A stretch of 64,000 bases of DNA from an uncultured Woeseiaceae bacterium (GCA_945787845.1 CALZJH010000007.1:186001-250000), one strand, 5' to 3'; counted from the first letter of the stretch, positions 18,040 to 29,322 are shown. Program-made: numbers and translations. The notes: a model not told the origin generated them from the letters alone.

Positions 18040-19053
18040 TTACTTCGCGTTCATCAACGCGACAGTCGTGTCGAGCATACGATTCGAGAAGCCCCACTCG
18101 TTGTCGTACCAGGACAATACCTTGACGAGGTTGCCTTCCATCACCTTGGTCAGGCCCGCGTCGAATGTGGACGAATGCGGGTCATGATTGAAGTCGACCG
18201 ACACCAGCGGTTCGTCGTTATACGCGAGAATGCCCTTCAGCGGACCTTCGCTTGCCGCACGGATGATGTCGTTGACCTCATCGACCGTCGTGTCGCGATC
18301 AGCAACAAAAGTCAGGTCCACACACGAGACATTGATCGTCGGAACACGCATCGAGAAACCGTCCAGCTTGCCATTCAACTCCGGCAGTACGAGACCAACC
18401 GCCTTGGCGGCACCGGTGCTCGTCGGGATTTGCGACATCGTGCCGGAACGCGCGCGGCGCAGGTCCTTGTGGAACACGTCGGTCAGGACCTGGTCGTTGG
18501 TGTAGGCGTGAATCGTCGTCATGATGCCGTGCTTCAGGCCGATGGCGTCGTGCAGCGGCTTGACCAGCGGTGCGAGGCAGTTGGTCGTGCACGAAGCGTT
18601 CGAGATAACCTGGTCAGATGCTTCCAGGATACTGTCGTTCACACCGTAAACGATCGTCTTTTCGACGCCGGCACCGCCAGGTGCCGAGATGATGACCTTC
18701 TTCGCTCCACCGGCGATGTGCTGACCAGCCGTCTCCGCCGTGCGGAACAGGCCCGTGCACTCGAATACGACGTCAACGCCCAGCTCACCCCAGGGGAGCT
18801 TCGCCGGGTCACGCTCTGCGAAGACCTTGATGCGATCACCGTTGACAATGATGTCACCGCCGTCAACCTCGACCGTGCCGTCAAACCGGCCATGCGCCGT
18901 GTCGTATCGCGTCAGGTGTGCATTCGTCTCCGGGTCACCCAGGTCGTTGAGTGCGACGACGTCGAACTCGCTGGTGCGGCCGTACTCATGGATCGCGCGT
19001 ACGATGTTGCGTCCGATGCGGCCGTAACCGTTGATTCCAATCTTAATTGCCAT
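18040..19053 (-). CDS. gap: Glyceraldehyde-3-phosphate dehydrogenase
   Basis: A 337-residue type I GAPDH that oxidises and phosphorylates glyceraldehyde 3-phosphate with NAD(P)+. The Rossmann motif is [15 protein letters not shown]. The active-site loop [13 protein letters not shown] holds the catalytic Cys. The Asp in VVALNDLGD after beta-2 favours NAD+ as cofactor. The C-terminal [15 protein letters not shown] is intact. It lies between tkt (21-bp gap) and pgk, on the same strand, and starts from an ATG behind an AAGGAGAAG ribosome site. Confidence 0.97.
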   Translation of the reverse strand: MAIKIGINGYGRIGRNIVRAIHEYGRTSEFDVVALNDLGDPETNAHLTRYDTAHGRFDGTVEVDGGDIIVNGDRIKVFAERDPAKLPWGELGVDVVFECTGLFRTAETAGQHIAGGAKKVIISAPGGAGVEKTIVYGVNDSILEASDQVISNASCTTNCLAPLVKPLHDAIGLKHGIMTTIHAYTNDQVLTDVFHKDLRRARSGTMSQIPTSTGAAKAVGLVLPELNGKLDGFSMRVPTINVSCVDLTFVADRDTTVDEVNDIIRAASEGPLKGILAYNDEPLVSVDFNHDPHSSTFDAGLTKVMEGNLVKVLSWYDNEWGFSNRMLDTTVALMNAK

Positions 19054-19074
19054 GGTGTTTCTTCTCCTTAAGTA

Positions 19075-21102
19075 TTAATTCAGTAGGTCTTTCACGACTG
19101 CGACGACGTTGTCGCTCGTGAAGCCGAAGTGTTCAAAAAGTTCATTCGCGGGCGCCGATTCTCCAAACCGGTCCAACCCGATAACCTGCCCCTGCATTCC
19201 GACATAACGCCACCAGCCGTCAGTAACGCCCGCCTCGATGGCCACGCGTGCACTAACTGCCGCTGGCAGCACCGACTCGCGGTAGTCTGCATCCTGCGCG
19301 TCGAAGACGTCCGTAGACGGCATTGATACTACACGGACCCGGGTGCCGTCCTCGACAAGCGCGTCAGCCGCGGCCATCGCCAGCTCCACCTCGGAGCCGG
19401 TCGCGATCAGGATGATACTCGGTCTGCCGTCACAGTCCTTCAATACGTAACCGCCACGTGCCGCCGCCTCAATCTGCGCCGCGTCGCGCTGCTGGTGCGG
19501 CAGGCCCTGGCGCGTCAGCACGAGGCTGGTCGGGCCGGTCTCGTTCTCAAGGGCGTACCGCCAGGCAATCGCCGTTTCCACAGTGTCGCATGGGCGCCAG
19601 ACGCTCATGTTGGGCATGAGGCGCAGCGATGCCGTGTGCTCAACGGGCTGATGCGTAGGACCGTCTTCGCCCAGGCCAATCGAGTCGTGAGTGTAGACCA
19701 GGATGTTCTGCACTTTCATCAGAGCGGCCATGCGCAGCGCATTGCGCGAATAGTCCGAAAACGTCAGGAACGTGCCGCAGTACGGAATGAAACCGCCGTG
19801 CAGGCCGAGGCCGTTGCAGATAGCCGTCATGCCAAATTCGCGCACGCCAAACCAGACGTAGTTGCCCTTGGCATCATCGCCCGAGATTGGTGTCGACGTG
19901 TCGTGCTTGGTCAGGTTGGAGCCCGTCAGGTCGGCAGATCCGCCGGCCATCTCAGGCAGGAACGGCGCAAACGCGTTCAGTGCACGCAACGATGCCTTGC
20001 GCGTTGCCATGGCGGCAGCCTCACCGTTTATCTCGGCAATCGCCTTGTCCGCGTGCTGGCACCAGCCGTGAGGGCGCTTGCCTGCCATGCGGCGCGCGAA
20101 CTCTGCAGCAAGTTCCGGGTACTCGGCGTTATAAGCCGCGAACGCTTCGTTCCAGCTCGACTCCTCGGCTGCGCCGCGCTCGCGCCCATCCCAAGCCGAC
20201 GCCACGTCGGCCGGAATCTCGAAGGCAGCGGCGCTCCAGCCCAGCTCCTTGCGCGTGGCAGCGATTTCTTCATCGCCAAGCGGCGCGCCATGGGTAGAAG
20301 CCGTGCCCTGCTTGTTCGGGGCACCAAAACCGATGACGGTCTTGCAGCAGATCATGGTCGGCTTGTCGGTCTCGGCCGTGGCCTGGTCGATCGCAGCGGC
20401 GATCGCGGCGGCATCATGGCCGTCGACGTTGTCGATCACCTGCCAGCCGTAGGCCTCAAAGCGTTTCGCCGTATCGTCGGTGAACCAGGCATCGACTTCG
20501 CCGTCGATCGAAATATTGTTGTCGTCGTACAGACAGATCAGCCTGCCAAGCTTCAGCGTACCCGCCAGCGAACAGGCCTCGTGCGAGATACCTTCCATGA
20601 GACAGCCGTCACCGAGGAACACCCAGGTTTTGTGGTTGACGATGTCGTGGCCCGGCCGGTTAAATTCGGCGGCCAGCATTTTCTCGGCCATCGCCATACC
20701 GACGCCGTTCGTAATGCCCTGGCCCAATGGACCCGTGGTCGTTTCAACGGGGCCGCCGGGTTCAAACTCAGGGTGACCGGCGGTCTTGTACCCGAGCTGG
20801 CGGAAGTTACGAAGCTGGTCGATTGTGAATTCTTCGTACCCGGTCAGGTGCAACAAGCTATACAACAGCATCGACCCATGGCCGTTCGACAGCACGAAGC
20901 GGTCGCGGTCTGCCCATCGCGGGTTGGCCGGGTTGTGCTTGAGATAATCGCGCCACAGGACTTCGGCGATATCCGCCATGCCCATCGGGGCGCCGGGGTG
21001 ACCCGAGTTCGCCGCTTGCACAGCATCCATACTCAGGGCTCTGATCGCGTTCGCGAGATCACGCCGGGCGGGTTGGCCGGCGCTAGAAGCTTGTTGTGAC
21101 AT
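19075..21102 (-). CDS. tkt: Transketolase
   Basis: A 675-residue thiamine-diphosphate enzyme moving two-carbon units between sugar phosphates in the non-oxidative pentose phosphate pathway. Seen are [35 protein letters not shown], the ThDP motif [13 protein letters not shown]...[10 protein letters not shown], and the C-terminal domain with [19 protein letters not shown]. Length and all main motifs match the TktA type. It leads the tkt-gap-pgk operon and is divergent from metK with a 132-bp shared upstream region. Confidence 0.97.
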   Translation of the reverse strand: MSQQASSAGQPARRDLANAIRALSMDAVQAANSGHPGAPMGMADIAEVLWRDYLKHNPANPRWADRDRFVLSNGHGSMLLYSLLHLTGYEEFTIDQLRNFRQLGYKTAGHPEFEPGGPVETTTGPLGQGITNGVGMAMAEKMLAAEFNRPGHDIVNHKTWVFLGDGCLMEGISHEACSLAGTLKLGRLICLYDDNNISIDGEVDAWFTDDTAKRFEAYGWQVIDNVDGHDAAAIAAAIDQATAETDKPTMICCKTVIGFGAPNKQGTASTHGAPLGDEEIAATRKELGWSAAAFEIPADVASAWDGRERGAAEESSWNEAFAAYNAEYPELAAEFARRMAGKRPHGWCQHADKAIAEINGEAAAMATRKASLRALNAFAPFLPEMAGGSADLTGSNLTKHDTSTPISGDDAKGNYVWFGVREFGMTAICNGLGLHGGFIPYCGTFLTFSDYSRNALRMAALMKVQNILVYTHDSIGLGEDGPTHQPVEHTASLRLMPNMSVWRPCDTVETAIAWRYALENETGPTSLVLTRQGLPHQQRDAAQIEAAARGGYVLKDCDGRPSIILIATGSEVELAMAAADALVEDGTRVRVVSMPSTDVFDAQDADYRESVLPAAVSARVAIEAGVTDGWWRYVGMQGQVIGLDRFGESAPANELFEHFGFTSDNVVAVVKDLLN

Positions 21103-21234
21103 GGGACCTGTCTTTGGCCAGGAGGCCTTCTAATAGGGGTGGATTTCGCTTTCGCGACGCGCACATTTTCGCTGTTATAGAGGGCCGCATCAAGGGTACA
21201 ATGCGCCACCCCTTCGTATGGAACACCCCAAATT
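21103..21234. promoter_or_regulatory. Divergent tkt/metK upstream region
   Basis: These 132 bases must hold promoters for both operons. On the plus strand TACAAT at 21197-21202 is a fair -10 for metK, with only a weak -35 about 17 bp upstream. I see no SAM-riboswitch structure here. tkt has a ribosome site in AGGTCCCATG-like context only. Confidence 0.35.
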
Positions 21235-22392
21235 ATGAGTGATAGTTTCCTGTTTACCTCGGAATCGGTTTCCGAGGGGCACCCCGACAAGATTTCCGAC
21301 CAGATATCAGACGCGATTCTCGACGCAATTATCGCCGAGGACAAGGCCGCCCGCGTGGCTGTCGAGACCATGGTCAAGACCGGCATGGCTATTGTCGCCG
21401 GCGAAGTCACGACATCCGCCTGGGTGGATATCGAGGAAATCGTGCGCAGCACTGTACTCGATATCGGCTACAACTCGTCCGATATGGGCTTCGACGGCGC
21501 ATCGTGCTCGGTGCTGAGCGCAATCGGCAAGCAGTCCGTCGACATTGCGATGGGCGTTGACCGGGAAGCTGCCGAGAAGCAGGGCGCCGGCGACCAGGGC
21601 CTGATGTTTGGCTATGCCACCAACGAGACGAACGTGCTGATGCCCGCGCCGATCACGTTTTCGCACCGCCTCGTCAAGCGCCATTCGGAGATTCGCAAGA
21701 ACGGCACGCTGTCGTACCTGCGCCCGGATGCGAAGAGCCAGGTCACGTTCGTCTACCAGGACAGCAAGCCTGTAGCCATCGATGCGATCGTCTTGTCGAC
21801 ACAGCACGCGCACGACGTTTCGATGAAAGACCTGCGCGAAGGGGTCATGGAAGAGATCATCAAGCCGATCATTCCGGCCGAACTCGTCAGCGACAAGACG
21901 AAGTACCACATCAACCCGACGGGCCGCTTCGAGATCGGCGGACCGATGGGCGACTGTGGCCTGACCGGCCGCAAGATCATCGTCGACACCTACGGTGGCT
22001 CGGCCCGGCATGGCGGCGGAGCATTCTCCGGCAAGGACCCGTCGAAGGTCGACCGTTCCGCGGCCTACGCCGCGCGTTACGTCGCCAAGAACATCGTTGC
22101 GGCCGGCCTCGCCGATCGCTGCGAAATCCAGGTGTCCTATGCCATCGGCGTTGCCGAGCCTACGTCAATTTCGGTGCGCACGTTCGGTACCGGGAAACTT
22201 TCTGATACAAAGTTGACCGAACTTATCCGGTATCATTTTGACCTGACCCCGTACGGCATCCTGACGATGCTCGACCTCATCCGGCCGATCTACAAGCAGA
22301 CGGCTGCCTACGGACACTTCGGCCGGGAAGATATCGACCTGAGCTGGGAACGCACTGACAAGGCCGAGGCGCTTAGAGACGCCGCGGCCTGA
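21235..22392 (+). CDS. metK: S-adenosylmethionine synthase
   Basis: Makes SAM from methionine and ATP, releasing PPi and Pi. At 385 residues it is the normal bacterial size. Motifs are [20 protein letters not shown] (ATP and Mg binding), [12 protein letters not shown], the phosphate loop [16 protein letters not shown], and YGHFGR near the C-terminus. It is followed after 25 bp by ahcY, so synthesis of SAM and removal of SAH are cotranscribed. Confidence 0.97.
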   Translation: MSDSFLFTSESVSEGHPDKISDQISDAILDAIIAEDKAARVAVETMVKTGMAIVAGEVTTSAWVDIEEIVRSTVLDIGYNSSDMGFDGASCSVLSAIGKQSVDIAMGVDREAAEKQGAGDQGLMFGYATNETNVLMPAPITFSHRLVKRHSEIRKNGTLSYLRPDAKSQVTFVYQDSKPVAIDAIVLSTQHAHDVSMKDLREGVMEEIIKPIIPAELVSDKTKYHINPTGRFEIGGPMGDCGLTGRKIIVDTYGGSARHGGGAFSGKDPSKVDRSAAYAARYVAKNIVAAGLADRCEIQVSYAIGVAEPTSISVRTFGTGKLSDTKLTELIRYHFDLTPYGILTMLDLIRPIYKQTAAYGHFGREDIDLSWERTDKAEALRDAAA

Positions 22393-22417
22393 TACCGACT
22401 ACACCAGGAGAACGACT

Positions 22418-23731
22418 ATGAGCAGCGAACCCGTTGCCATTCAGCAGAACGACTACAAGGTCGCCGATATTTCGCTGGCCGAGTGGGGCCGCAAGGAGAT
22501 CGCCATCGCCGAGACCGAGATGCCGGGTCTCATGGCGCTGCGCGAAGAGTACAAGGGCCAGAAGCCGCTCGACGGCGCGCGCCTGACGGGCTGCCTGCAC
22601 ATGACCATCCAGACGGCCGTGCTGATCGAGACGCTGAGAGAACTCGGCGCCGATATCCGCTGGTCGTCATGCAATATCTTCTCGACCCAGGATCACGCGG
22701 CTGCGGCAGTCGCTGCCTCCGGTGTTCCCGTGTTTGCCTGGAAAGGCGAGACCGAGGAAGAGTACTGGTGGTGCGTCGAACAGACGATCAGCGGCCCTGA
22801 CGGCTGGCAGCCAAACATGATTCTCGATGACGGCGGCGACCTGACCCAGGTGCTGCACGACAAGTACCCCGAGATCATGAAAGGCGTCAAGGGACTGTCC
22901 GAAGAAACGACTACGGGCGTGAAGCGTCTGTACGACATGATGAAAGACGGTTCGCTGGCCTGCCCGGCCTTCAACGTCAACGATTCGGTCACCAAGTCCA
23001 AGTTCGACAATCTTTACGGCTGTCGCGAGTCACTCGTTGACGCCATAAAACGCGCGACCGACGTCATGGTCGCCGGCAAGGTTGCCGTTGTCTGTGGCTA
23101 CGGCGATGTCGGTAAGGGCTCGGCGCAATCGCTGCGCGGATTGGGTGCGACGGTACTGATCACTGAAATCGATCCGATTTGTGCGCTACAGGCAGCAATG
23201 GAAGGTTATCGCGTCGTTGAACTTGATGACGTCATCGACAAAGTCGATATTGTGGTCACGGCGACAGGCAACTACCACATCGTCACCGGGCCGCAGATGG
23301 AACGCATGAAAAACCAGGCGATCATCTGCAACATCGGTCATTTTGACAACGAGATCGACGTTGCTTACCTGAAGCAATACGAGTGGGACAACATTAAGCC
23401 CCAGGTCGACCACGTTGTGTTCCCGGACGGCAAGCGCATCATCCTGCTGGCTGAGGGACGCCTGGTGAACCTCGGTTGCGGCACCGGTCACCCGAGTTTC
23501 GTCATGTCGAACTCGTTCACCAACCAGGTGTTGGCCCAGATCGAGCTCTGGCAGAATGGCGATAACTACGAGCGCCAGGTCTACGTGTTGCCCAAGCACC
23601 TCGACGAGAAGGTGGCTCGCTTGCACCTCGATCGTATTGGTGCCAAGGTCACCGAATTGTCGGATGAGCAAGCCAAGTATATCGGCGTCGACAAGCAAGG
23701 GCCGTACAAGCCTGAGCATTATCGTTACTAG
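22418..23731 (+). CDS. ahcY: Adenosylhomocysteinase (SAH hydrolase)
   Basis: Cleaves S-adenosylhomocysteine to adenosine and homocysteine, relieving product inhibition of methyltransferases. The 437-residue enzyme has [29 protein letters not shown], the NAD-binding [18 protein letters not shown], and the C-terminal KPEHYRY typical of the family. The ribosome site AGGAGAACGACT precedes the ATG. No SAH riboswitch fits in the 25-bp gap after metK. Its TAG stop directly abuts the ribosome-binding region of the downstream cpdA-like gene. Confidence 0.97.
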   Translation: MSSEPVAIQQNDYKVADISLAEWGRKEIAIAETEMPGLMALREEYKGQKPLDGARLTGCLHMTIQTAVLIETLRELGADIRWSSCNIFSTQDHAAAAVAASGVPVFAWKGETEEEYWWCVEQTISGPDGWQPNMILDDGGDLTQVLHDKYPEIMKGVKGLSEETTTGVKRLYDMMKDGSLACPAFNVNDSVTKSKFDNLYGCRESLVDAIKRATDVMVAGKVAVVCGYGDVGKGSAQSLRGLGATVLITEIDPICALQAAMEGYRVVELDDVIDKVDIVVTATGNYHIVTGPQMERMKNQAIICNIGHFDNEIDVAYLKQYEWDNIKPQVDHVVFPDGKRIILLAEGRLVNLGCGTGHPSFVMSNSFTNQVLAQIELWQNGDNYERQVYVLPKHLDEKVARLHLDRIGAKVTELSDEQAKYIGVDKQGPYKPEHYRY

Positions 23732-23742
23732 GGTGTCTGCCT

Positions 23743-24522
23743 ATTCAAGCGACTGCGGAAGGTAACAGCGATTCGATTCCGGTCCTGCATCTGACGGATC
23801 CGCACCTATTTGCCAATCCTGACGGCGAGCTGCGTGGCGCAGTGACTGCCGCCACTCTGCAAAGCGTACTCGACCACTATCAGGCCAGTGACTGGCGCGC
23901 AACACGCGTGCTCGTCACCGGTGACCTTATCCAGGACGATTCTGCGGAAGCCTACGAACGCTTCCGCCACCTGATGTCGCCCCTGAACCTCCGCATCCAC
24001 TGCGTTCCCGGCAATCACGATATCCGCGACCTCATGCGGCCTGTCTGCTGCCGGCCGCCGTTCTCGTACTGTGCCTATGAAGAAATTGGCGAATGGCTGA
24101 TCGTTGGCATCGACAGCTGCGTCAAGGGCCATGCCGGTGGCGAGGTACGTCGTGAGGAGCTGGAGAGACTCGGAAACATCATCCTGCGAAGTCCCGCAAA
24201 ATACGTCATGGTCTGCCTGCACCATCCGCCGGTCGAGATGGGCAGTGCCTGGCTCGACACGGTCGGGCTGAAGAACGCAGACGAAGTACTCGCGCGCCTG
24301 GTATCACTATCGCGCGTGCGCATCGCCGTGTTCGGGCACGTCCACCAGGAATATGACGCAGACCATGAGGGCGTTCGCATTATCGGAACCCCTTCGACGT
24401 GCCGACAGTTCAAGCCCGGCAGCAGTAAGTTTGCGGTTGATGACAGGCCGCCCGCCTATCGCCGCATTGAACTCAACGCTGACGGCAGCGTCGATACGGA
24501 GATGATCTGGGTGGAAGCATGA
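23743..24522 (+). CDS. cpdA: CpdA-like metallophosphoesterase (cyclic nucleotide phosphodiesterase), non-canonical start
   Basis: A calcineurin-like phosphoesterase resembling CpdA, which hydrolyses 3',5'-cAMP. The track starts at GTG 23842, but the same frame is open upstream and encodes the essential metal motif VLHLTDPHLF (DxH), so the gene must start earlier. No in-frame ATG, GTG or TTG exists between the in-frame TGA at 23713 and that motif. ATT at 23743 is the best candidate: AGGGTG lies 7 nt upstream at 23730-23735. CTG 23737 is an alternative, as is a sequencing frameshift, because GTG 23733 opens another frame that ends at 23765. Later motifs are VTGDLIQDD, VPGNHD and FGHVHQEYD. With ATT the protein has 259 residues. 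Confidence 0.82.
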   Translation: MQATAEGNSDSIPVLHLTDPHLFANPDGELRGAVTAATLQSVLDHYQASDWRATRVLVTGDLIQDDSAEAYERFRHLMSPLNLRIHCVPGNHDIRDLMRPVCCRPPFSYCAYEEIGEWLIVGIDSCVKGHAGGEVRREELERLGNIILRSPAKYVMVCLHHPPVEMGSAWLDTVGLKNADEVLARLVSLSRVRIAVFGHVHQEYDADHEGVRIIGTPSTCRQFKPGSSKFAVDDRPPAYRRIELNADGSVDTEMIWVEA

Positions 24523-25412
24523 GAAGCATCATCGCGAGCCTTGTGCTGGTACTGGTATCCAGTGCGGCCCTCGCCGGTGACGAGGCGCACCCTGTCACGC
24601 TCTGGCGTGTCGCGGGTGAGGCGAATTCCGTCTACCTGCTTGGCTCGATTCACCTGTTGCGTGAACAGGATCTCCCGCTGCCAACCGTCATTGATGACGC
24701 CTATGGCGACGCTGAAATTATCGTCATGGAACTGGACATGGACGATATGGACCCGGTGTACGCGCAGGCCGCATTTAATCGCGCCGGTGTGAGGACCGAC
24801 GGTACGACCCTGCAAGACCTGATGGGCGACGAAGCTTACGCGGAAGCCGAGAAGAGCGCGGCGCAGCTCGATATTCCACTGGAGATGCTCGCGCAAAGCG
24901 AACCCTGGCTGGCCGCGCTGACCGTGGAACTCATGATGCTTTACCGCATCGGCTTTGACCCGACGCTCGGCGTCGAAATGATGATCACGCAACGCGCGAC
25001 TGCTGACGGTAAGCGGATCGAGGGCCTGGAAACGATCGACGAGCAGCTGTCGTTCCTGGACGGCCTGCCGCTTGAAGCCCAGCGCGAGATGCTGCTGCAG
25101 ACGCTGGCCGAGGGCGCGGCCCTCAGCGAGACGATCGATGAGCTAATCCACGCATGGCACCACGGCGACACCGCCGCCCTTGAGGAAGGCCTGCTCGAGT
25201 CGATAGGCGAACAGGATGCCTTCACCGACGCCCTTATTCACGACCGCAACCGCCGCTGGGCGGAAACGATCGCTGAATGGCTGGACGACGAGCAAGACTA
25301 CCTGGTAGTTGTCGGCGCACTCCACCTCGTGGGCGACCTGGGCGTGCCCGCTCTTCTGGATGACCGGGGTTTCGGTATTCATCAGTTGAGCGAGCCGGCA
25401 ACACTCCGGTAG
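24519..25412 (+). CDS. TraB/GumN family protein, exported
   Basis: A 297-residue protein with a signal peptide (residues 1-19, cleavage near SAALAGD). The TraB/GumN (PF01963) landmarks are present: YLLGSIHLLREQDLPLP near the N-terminus and GALHLVGDLGVPALLDDRGF at the C-terminus, the two GxxH motifs of this EreA/ChaN-related fold. Members are thought to be metal-dependent hydrolases or proteases, but the substrate is unknown. Its ATG overlaps the cpdA stop (ATGA). Confidence 0.88.
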   Translation: MRSIIASLVLVLVSSAALAGDEAHPVTLWRVAGEANSVYLLGSIHLLREQDLPLPTVIDDAYGDAEIIVMELDMDDMDPVYAQAAFNRAGVRTDGTTLQDLMGDEAYAEAEKSAAQLDIPLEMLAQSEPWLAALTVELMMLYRIGFDPTLGVEMMITQRATADGKRIEGLETIDEQLSFLDGLPLEAQREMLLQTLAEGAALSETIDELIHAWHHGDTAALEEGLLESIGEQDAFTDALIHDRNRRWAETIAEWLDDEQDYLVVVGALHLVGDLGVPALLDDRGFGIHQLSEPATLR

Positions 25413-25439
25413 CATCCGCTCCTCTTCAGGAGAAATACC

Positions 25440-26708
25440 ATGAGTCTCTATACCGATGCCCGTGAGGTCATTGCTGGCGGCGTGAACTCCCCGGTCCGGG
25501 CGTTCGCAGGCGTTGGCGGCGAACCCGTCTTCTTCAAGAGCGCTAAAGGCGCGCGTTTCCAGTCCGAGGACGGCAAGGAGTACATCGACTACGTTGGCTC
25601 TTGGGGCCCCATGATCCTCGGCCATGCACACCCGGATGTGCTTGACGCTGTGATTGCCACGGCGCGCAGTGGCCTGAGCTTTGGGGCGCCGTGTGTCCTG
25701 GAGACGCAGATCGCGGAGAAGATCTGTGCCATGTTGCCGTCGGCCGACAAGGTGCGCATGGTCAGCTCGGGAACGGAGGCCACGATGAGCGCCATTCGGC
25801 TGGCACGCGGCCATACCGGCCGCGACAAGATCGTCAAGTTCGAAGGCTGCTACCACGGGCATTCGGACTCGCTGCTGATCAAGGCGGGCTCAGGCGCGCT
25901 GACGCTCGGCGTCCCGAGTTCACCGGGTGTCCCCGCCGGTCTCGCGGAGCACACCATCACTCTGCCGTTCAACGACATCGACGCGGTCAAGTCTGCGTTT
26001 TCGGAGATTGGCGACCAGATCGCCTGCGTGATTGTCGAGCCGATCGCCGGCAACATGAACATGGTGCCTCCGGTGCCCGGCTTCCACGAGACGCTGCGCG
26101 ATGAATGCACCAAAGCCGGCGCCCTCCTGGTTTTCGACGAAGTCATGACCGGTTTTCGCGTTGCCAGGGGCTGTGCACAGTCAATTTTTGGCGTTACGCC
26201 GGACATCACAACGCTCGGCAAGGTGATCGGCGGCGGTATGCCCGCCGCGGCCTACTGCGGTCGCGCCGACGTCATGGCGAGCATCGCCCCCGACGGGCCC
26301 GTCTACCAGGCCGGCACCTTGTCAGGCAATCCTGTCGCGATGGCGGCTGGACTCAAGACGCTCGAACTGATTGACGACGACGCCTTCTGGACCGCGCTGA
26401 CCGCCAAGACAAAACACCTCGTCGATAGCCTCGCGGCCGCAGCCGCAGATGCCGGCATTCCCGTTGCCGTCGAGTGCGAAGGCGGCATGTTCGGAATGGT
26501 GTTCACGGATCAGGGTCCTGTGCGGACCTTCGCCCAGGTTGCTGCGGCCGACACCGAGCGGTTCAAGACGTTCTTTCACGGCATGCTCGATGAAGGCGTC
26601 TACCTTGCGCCGTCGGCATTCGAGGCGGGCTTCGTGTCGGCGGCGCACAGCGACGACGATCTCGACCAGACCATCGCCGCTGCCGCCAAAGTCTTCAGGA
26701 CACTCTAG
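25440..26708 (+). CDS. hemL: Glutamate-1-semialdehyde 2,1-aminomutase
   Basis: A 422-residue PLP enzyme forming 5-aminolevulinate for tetrapyrrole synthesis (haem and, relevant to the B12-dependent reductase here, cobalamin precursors). Motifs are [35 protein letters not shown] and the Schiff-base region [18 protein letters not shown] with the PLP lysine. The ribosome site AGGAGAAATACC precedes the ATG. The stop TAG shares the tetranucleotide CTAG with the stop of the convergent TonB receptor gene. Confidence 0.96.
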   Translation: MSLYTDAREVIAGGVNSPVRAFAGVGGEPVFFKSAKGARFQSEDGKEYIDYVGSWGPMILGHAHPDVLDAVIATARSGLSFGAPCVLETQIAEKICAMLPSADKVRMVSSGTEATMSAIRLARGHTGRDKIVKFEGCYHGHSDSLLIKAGSGALTLGVPSSPGVPAGLAEHTITLPFNDIDAVKSAFSEIGDQIACVIVEPIAGNMNMVPPVPGFHETLRDECTKAGALLVFDEVMTGFRVARGCAQSIFGVTPDITTLGKVIGGGMPAAAYCGRADVMASIAPDGPVYQAGTLSGNPVAMAAGLKTLELIDDDAFWTALTAKTKHLVDSLAAAAADAGIPVAVECEGGMFGMVFTDQGPVRTFAQVAAADTERFKTFFHGMLDEGVYLAPSAFEAGFVSAAHSDDDLDQTIAAAAKVFRTL

Positions 26709-28786
26709 AACGACCAGATAATGCCCGCCGACAGCGTGCGTTCCGCACCGTAGAGTCGTTCCCCGACAGGAATGTCGGAACCGTTTGCGCGGTTGATACC
26801 GGCCACGTGGTCCTGGTACGTCTCGTCCAGCAGGTTGTCGATACGTGCCTCGAGCCGCAGCGATTCCAGCGGGCTCCAGAACAAGGCCGCGTTAAGCAGT
26901 TCGTAGCCCAGCGTTTGCTGCTCGTTGTTGTAAACGGATACCTTGTCCTGCCTTGCGTAAGCCACAACCTCGGTTGTTATCGAGACGCCCTCGCCTTCCC
27001 ACGTCAGTCCGATCGACGCATTCGGCGGCGCGAGTCGGTACAGGTCGTCATCGATATCACGGCGCTTGCCGCGCGCGTAGGAAGCGATACCATCCAGGTA
27101 CCACGCGTCGGCCAGTTCGTATTTCCACGCTAGATCGGCGCCATAGATCTCAGCATCGACATTGGCGAACTGCAGCGCAGGATTACCCGACATCATCTGC
27201 GACACCATGTTTGCCGTCATATTCGTCGACGGGATACCCTGTATGTAACCGTCCACGCGCCGGTAAAAGACTTGCGGTGAAATCGTGAAACGCCCGATGT
27301 CCTTGCCGAAGCCGATCGTAATCTCGTTGGAGCGCTCTTCGTCGAGACCGAGGCCACCGATGTAGCTACGCCCGTCAGCCAACCCGCCGGTCGCCTGCAA
27401 CGGCAGCCACAGATAAAGCTCCTGGTATGAGGGTGCGCGCGTCTTGCTACCCAGTTCGACACGCCATTCCGTGCCCGACGCCACGTTGAGTCGGTATTTG
27501 AACACCGCATCAACTGAGTTCCACGCCTGGCTTCGCTCTGACGCGTTGAAGGCGTCGGCCAGCAAGGCAACGTTCGCGCCCATGTCGCCCATCATTCCGG
27601 CACTGCCGACTTCGCCGGAATCCGCTTCGACCCGTTTGGCCCGCACCCCGAATTCCATGTCGCCCCGTTCACTGTTCATGCGCCACTCTGCGAATATCGA
27701 GGACACATCCCGCTCCACGTCGACGAAATTGTCAACGCGGAACATTGCGTTGTTCGGGTTGGTGATCGTCGCATCATGGTCGGCCGTGGTGGCGTCGATA
27801 CCAAGCTTGAGTGTCGATTCGCGCAGCGCGATTCCTGCAGACACGCTGACTTGTCCGCCAGTTCCGGTCGTAAGGTTCTGTCTCTGCATCGCCGGCATCG
27901 GCGACTGGCGCAAACCGAAGTTGTCCATGAGATGTTCGACATCGTTCCAGGCAACGCGACCGTCCAGCGAAACTTTGTCAGTCAGGTCGAGACTTGCCTG
28001 TGCACCGGCGAGACTGGTATCGATGTAGCGAATGTCCATTGGCAGCGCCGGCGTTCCGGTGTCGTCGGTATCCAGCCTTCCGACGAACAACAGTACGGAT
28101 GAATCATCACGGGCAAAGGAATAGCTCAGGTCCATGCGCTCACGATGCAGCTGCGATGGGCGGACTTCGCCCTTCGGCGTCTTGATGGCATCGCCGTCAT
28201 CGAGTTCAGCCAGCATCGACACCTTGTGAAGCCCGCCGGCCAGCGTCAACCGGCCGGCCGTCGTACTGACGTTGCCGTTGCCCGAGTAGCGGCTGCCAAC
28301 GAAACCCGACAAGCTCGTCCCCGACGGATTGAATTCGCCACGCGACAGGGTGGTTGAAACGTGGCCGCCGATGGACTCGGGTGCCAGCGAGACGCTCGCA
28401 ACCCCGCGCGTCACTGACAGTGAATCGGTGATCATCGGTGAGACATACGACAGGGGTGCGTCCATGGCATTCGGGCCGCCCGACACAACGCCGAGGTGGT
28501 CGATCACGACGGATATGCGATCACCGTACATGCCGCGATACTGGGCGATCCCCGTAACAGGGCCATTTGCATTGACGTTGGCGCCCGGAATGTCCTTGAG
28601 GATTGTCGCCGTGTCGACCAGCATTTCACGATCGACTTCAATTTGCGCAAGGCCCGTCGCAACTGATCTGCCGATCACGATGACTTCGTCCACGTCGGAC
28701 GCGCCCGGCCCGGCAGACGGTTGCGCGGCCACGGCGGCTGGCAACAACAGCACGGCCGCCATGGCCGTGGGTATGCAAGAATTCAT
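26705..28786 (-). CDS. TonB-dependent outer-membrane receptor, possibly metal (copper)-related
   Basis: A 693-residue receptor with a signal peptide ([22 protein letters not shown]), a TonB-box-like [10 protein letters not shown], a plug domain (residues about 45-165, [20 protein letters not shown]) and a beta-barrel ending in the aromatic GIIWSF. I use the Met at 28786, behind CAGGAGAAAAGCA, rather than the track's 28807. Met-rich stretches ([32 protein letters not shown]) and the adjacent His-rich DUF2946-like protein suggest copper or another soft metal, as for OprC/NosA-type receptors. The ligand is inferred, not shown. Confidence 0.88.
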   Translation of the reverse strand: MNSCIPTAMAAVLLLPAAVAAQPSAGPGASDVDEVIVIGRSVATGLAQIEVDREMLVDTATILKDIPGANVNANGPVTGIAQYRGMYGDRISVVIDHLGVVSGGPNAMDAPLSYVSPMITDSLSVTRGVASVSLAPESIGGHVSTTLSRGEFNPSGTSLSGFVGSRYSGNGNVSTTAGRLTLAGGLHKVSMLAELDDGDAIKTPKGEVRPSQLHRERMDLSYSFARDDSSVLLFVGRLDTDDTGTPALPMDIRYIDTSLAGAQASLDLTDKVSLDGRVAWNDVEHLMDNFGLRQSPMPAMQRQNLTTGTGGQVSVSAGIALRESTLKLGIDATTADHDATITNPNNAMFRVDNFVDVERDVSSIFAEWRMNSERGDMEFGVRAKRVEADSGEVGSAGMMGDMGANVALLADAFNASERSQAWNSVDAVFKYRLNVASGTEWRVELGSKTRAPSYQELYLWLPLQATGGLADGRSYIGGLGLDEERSNEITIGFGKDIGRFTISPQVFYRRVDGYIQGIPSTNMTANMVSQMMSGNPALQFANVDAEIYGADLAWKYELADAWYLDGIASYARGKRRDIDDDLYRLAPPNASIGLTWEGEGVSITTEVVAYARQDKVSVYNNEQQTLGYELLNAALFWSPLESLRLEARIDNLLDETYQDHVAGINRANGSDIPVGERLYGAERTLSAGIIWSF

Positions 28787-28800
28787 TGCTTTTCTCCTGG

Positions 28801-28858
28801 GTAGCAATCAATTACGCGGCGCGCGCCGCGCAATGAAAAAGGTTCTGGAAATTGCTAC
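28801..28858 (-). other. Structured spacer between the DUF2946-like gene and the receptor gene
   Basis: The 72-bp spacer holds an 8-bp inverted repeat (GTAGCAAT at 28801-28808, ATTGCTAC at 28851-28858). Inside it is a perfect 16-bp palindrome, CGCGGCGCGCGCCGCG (28815-28830). The structure sits between the upstream stop codon and the receptor ribosome site. There is no T-run, so it may be an mRNA processing or attenuation element. Seen directly; the role is inferred. Confidence 0.45.
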
Positions 28859-29245
28859 TCAGGCAGGGGGTGCGCGCGAACGATACGCAGTGGTCGATAC
28901 CCGGATCAGAAGGGTGGCGGGTGCTTCCTCAAACGCCGCCGTGTCAGGAACGAGGTCGGGCTGTACTCCCATATCCACGGCAACCGCCGACGCCAGCATG
29001 TGGCCGATCGGACATTGCTCGGTTCCCGTGACCGACGCCCCGTCCTCACCGCCATGATGATGGTGATGTTGGTCGCTGGCCAATGCCTGCATGATTTCGG
29101 CAGGCATGCCATCCGGACAGAGTTCGTAGAGCAGGCCACTGCGCTCCGACCCCGGCATATAACCGTCCGGTGTCAACGCACGCAACGACAGCACCACCAG
29201 TGTGGCAATCAGCAGGGTCTGTCTGTTGCTCGCGAAAAGACTCAT
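28859..29245 (-). CDS. Small DUF2946-like His-rich exported protein
   Basis: A 128-residue protein with an N-terminal hydrophobic segment (IATLVVLSLRAL) followed by TPDGYMPG, the pattern of DUF2946 proteins (LRALxPxGYMP). A central cluster, QHHHHHGGEDG, and CPIGHMLASA are likely metal ligands. Two Cys, about six His and several Met residues in a short exported protein argue for a periplasmic metal-binding role, probably with the TonB receptor encoded just downstream. The family has no defined biochemical function known to me. Confidence 0.7.
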   Translation of the reverse strand: MSLFASNRQTLLIATLVVLSLRALTPDGYMPGSERSGLLYELCPDGMPAEIMQALASDQHHHHHGGEDGASVTGTEQCPIGHMLASAVAVDMGVQPDLVPDTAAFEEAPATLLIRVSTTAYRSRAPPA

Positions 29246-29322
29246 ATAATCAACATTCTAACGGCGGGATCTCGCAGTGATATGGGTAGTTTCCATAATC
29301 CTGGTATGGGGGGGCATGACGT

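Noticed and set aside
17566-19071. 501-aa plus-strand ORF spanning pgk and gap
   Set aside because: It is antisense to two secure genes and their junction; high GC gives long open antisense frames.
19495-21099. 534-aa plus-strand ORF opposite tkt
   Set aside because: It is an antisense shadow of a gene with all transketolase motifs and has no recognisable domain.
21103-21234. SAM riboswitch upstream of metK
   Set aside because: No known SAM-riboswitch core or terminator/anti-terminator pair is recognisable in the 132 bp.
22393-22417. SAH riboswitch before ahcY
   Set aside because: The gap is only 25 bp, too short for the aptamer, and the genes appear cotranscribed.
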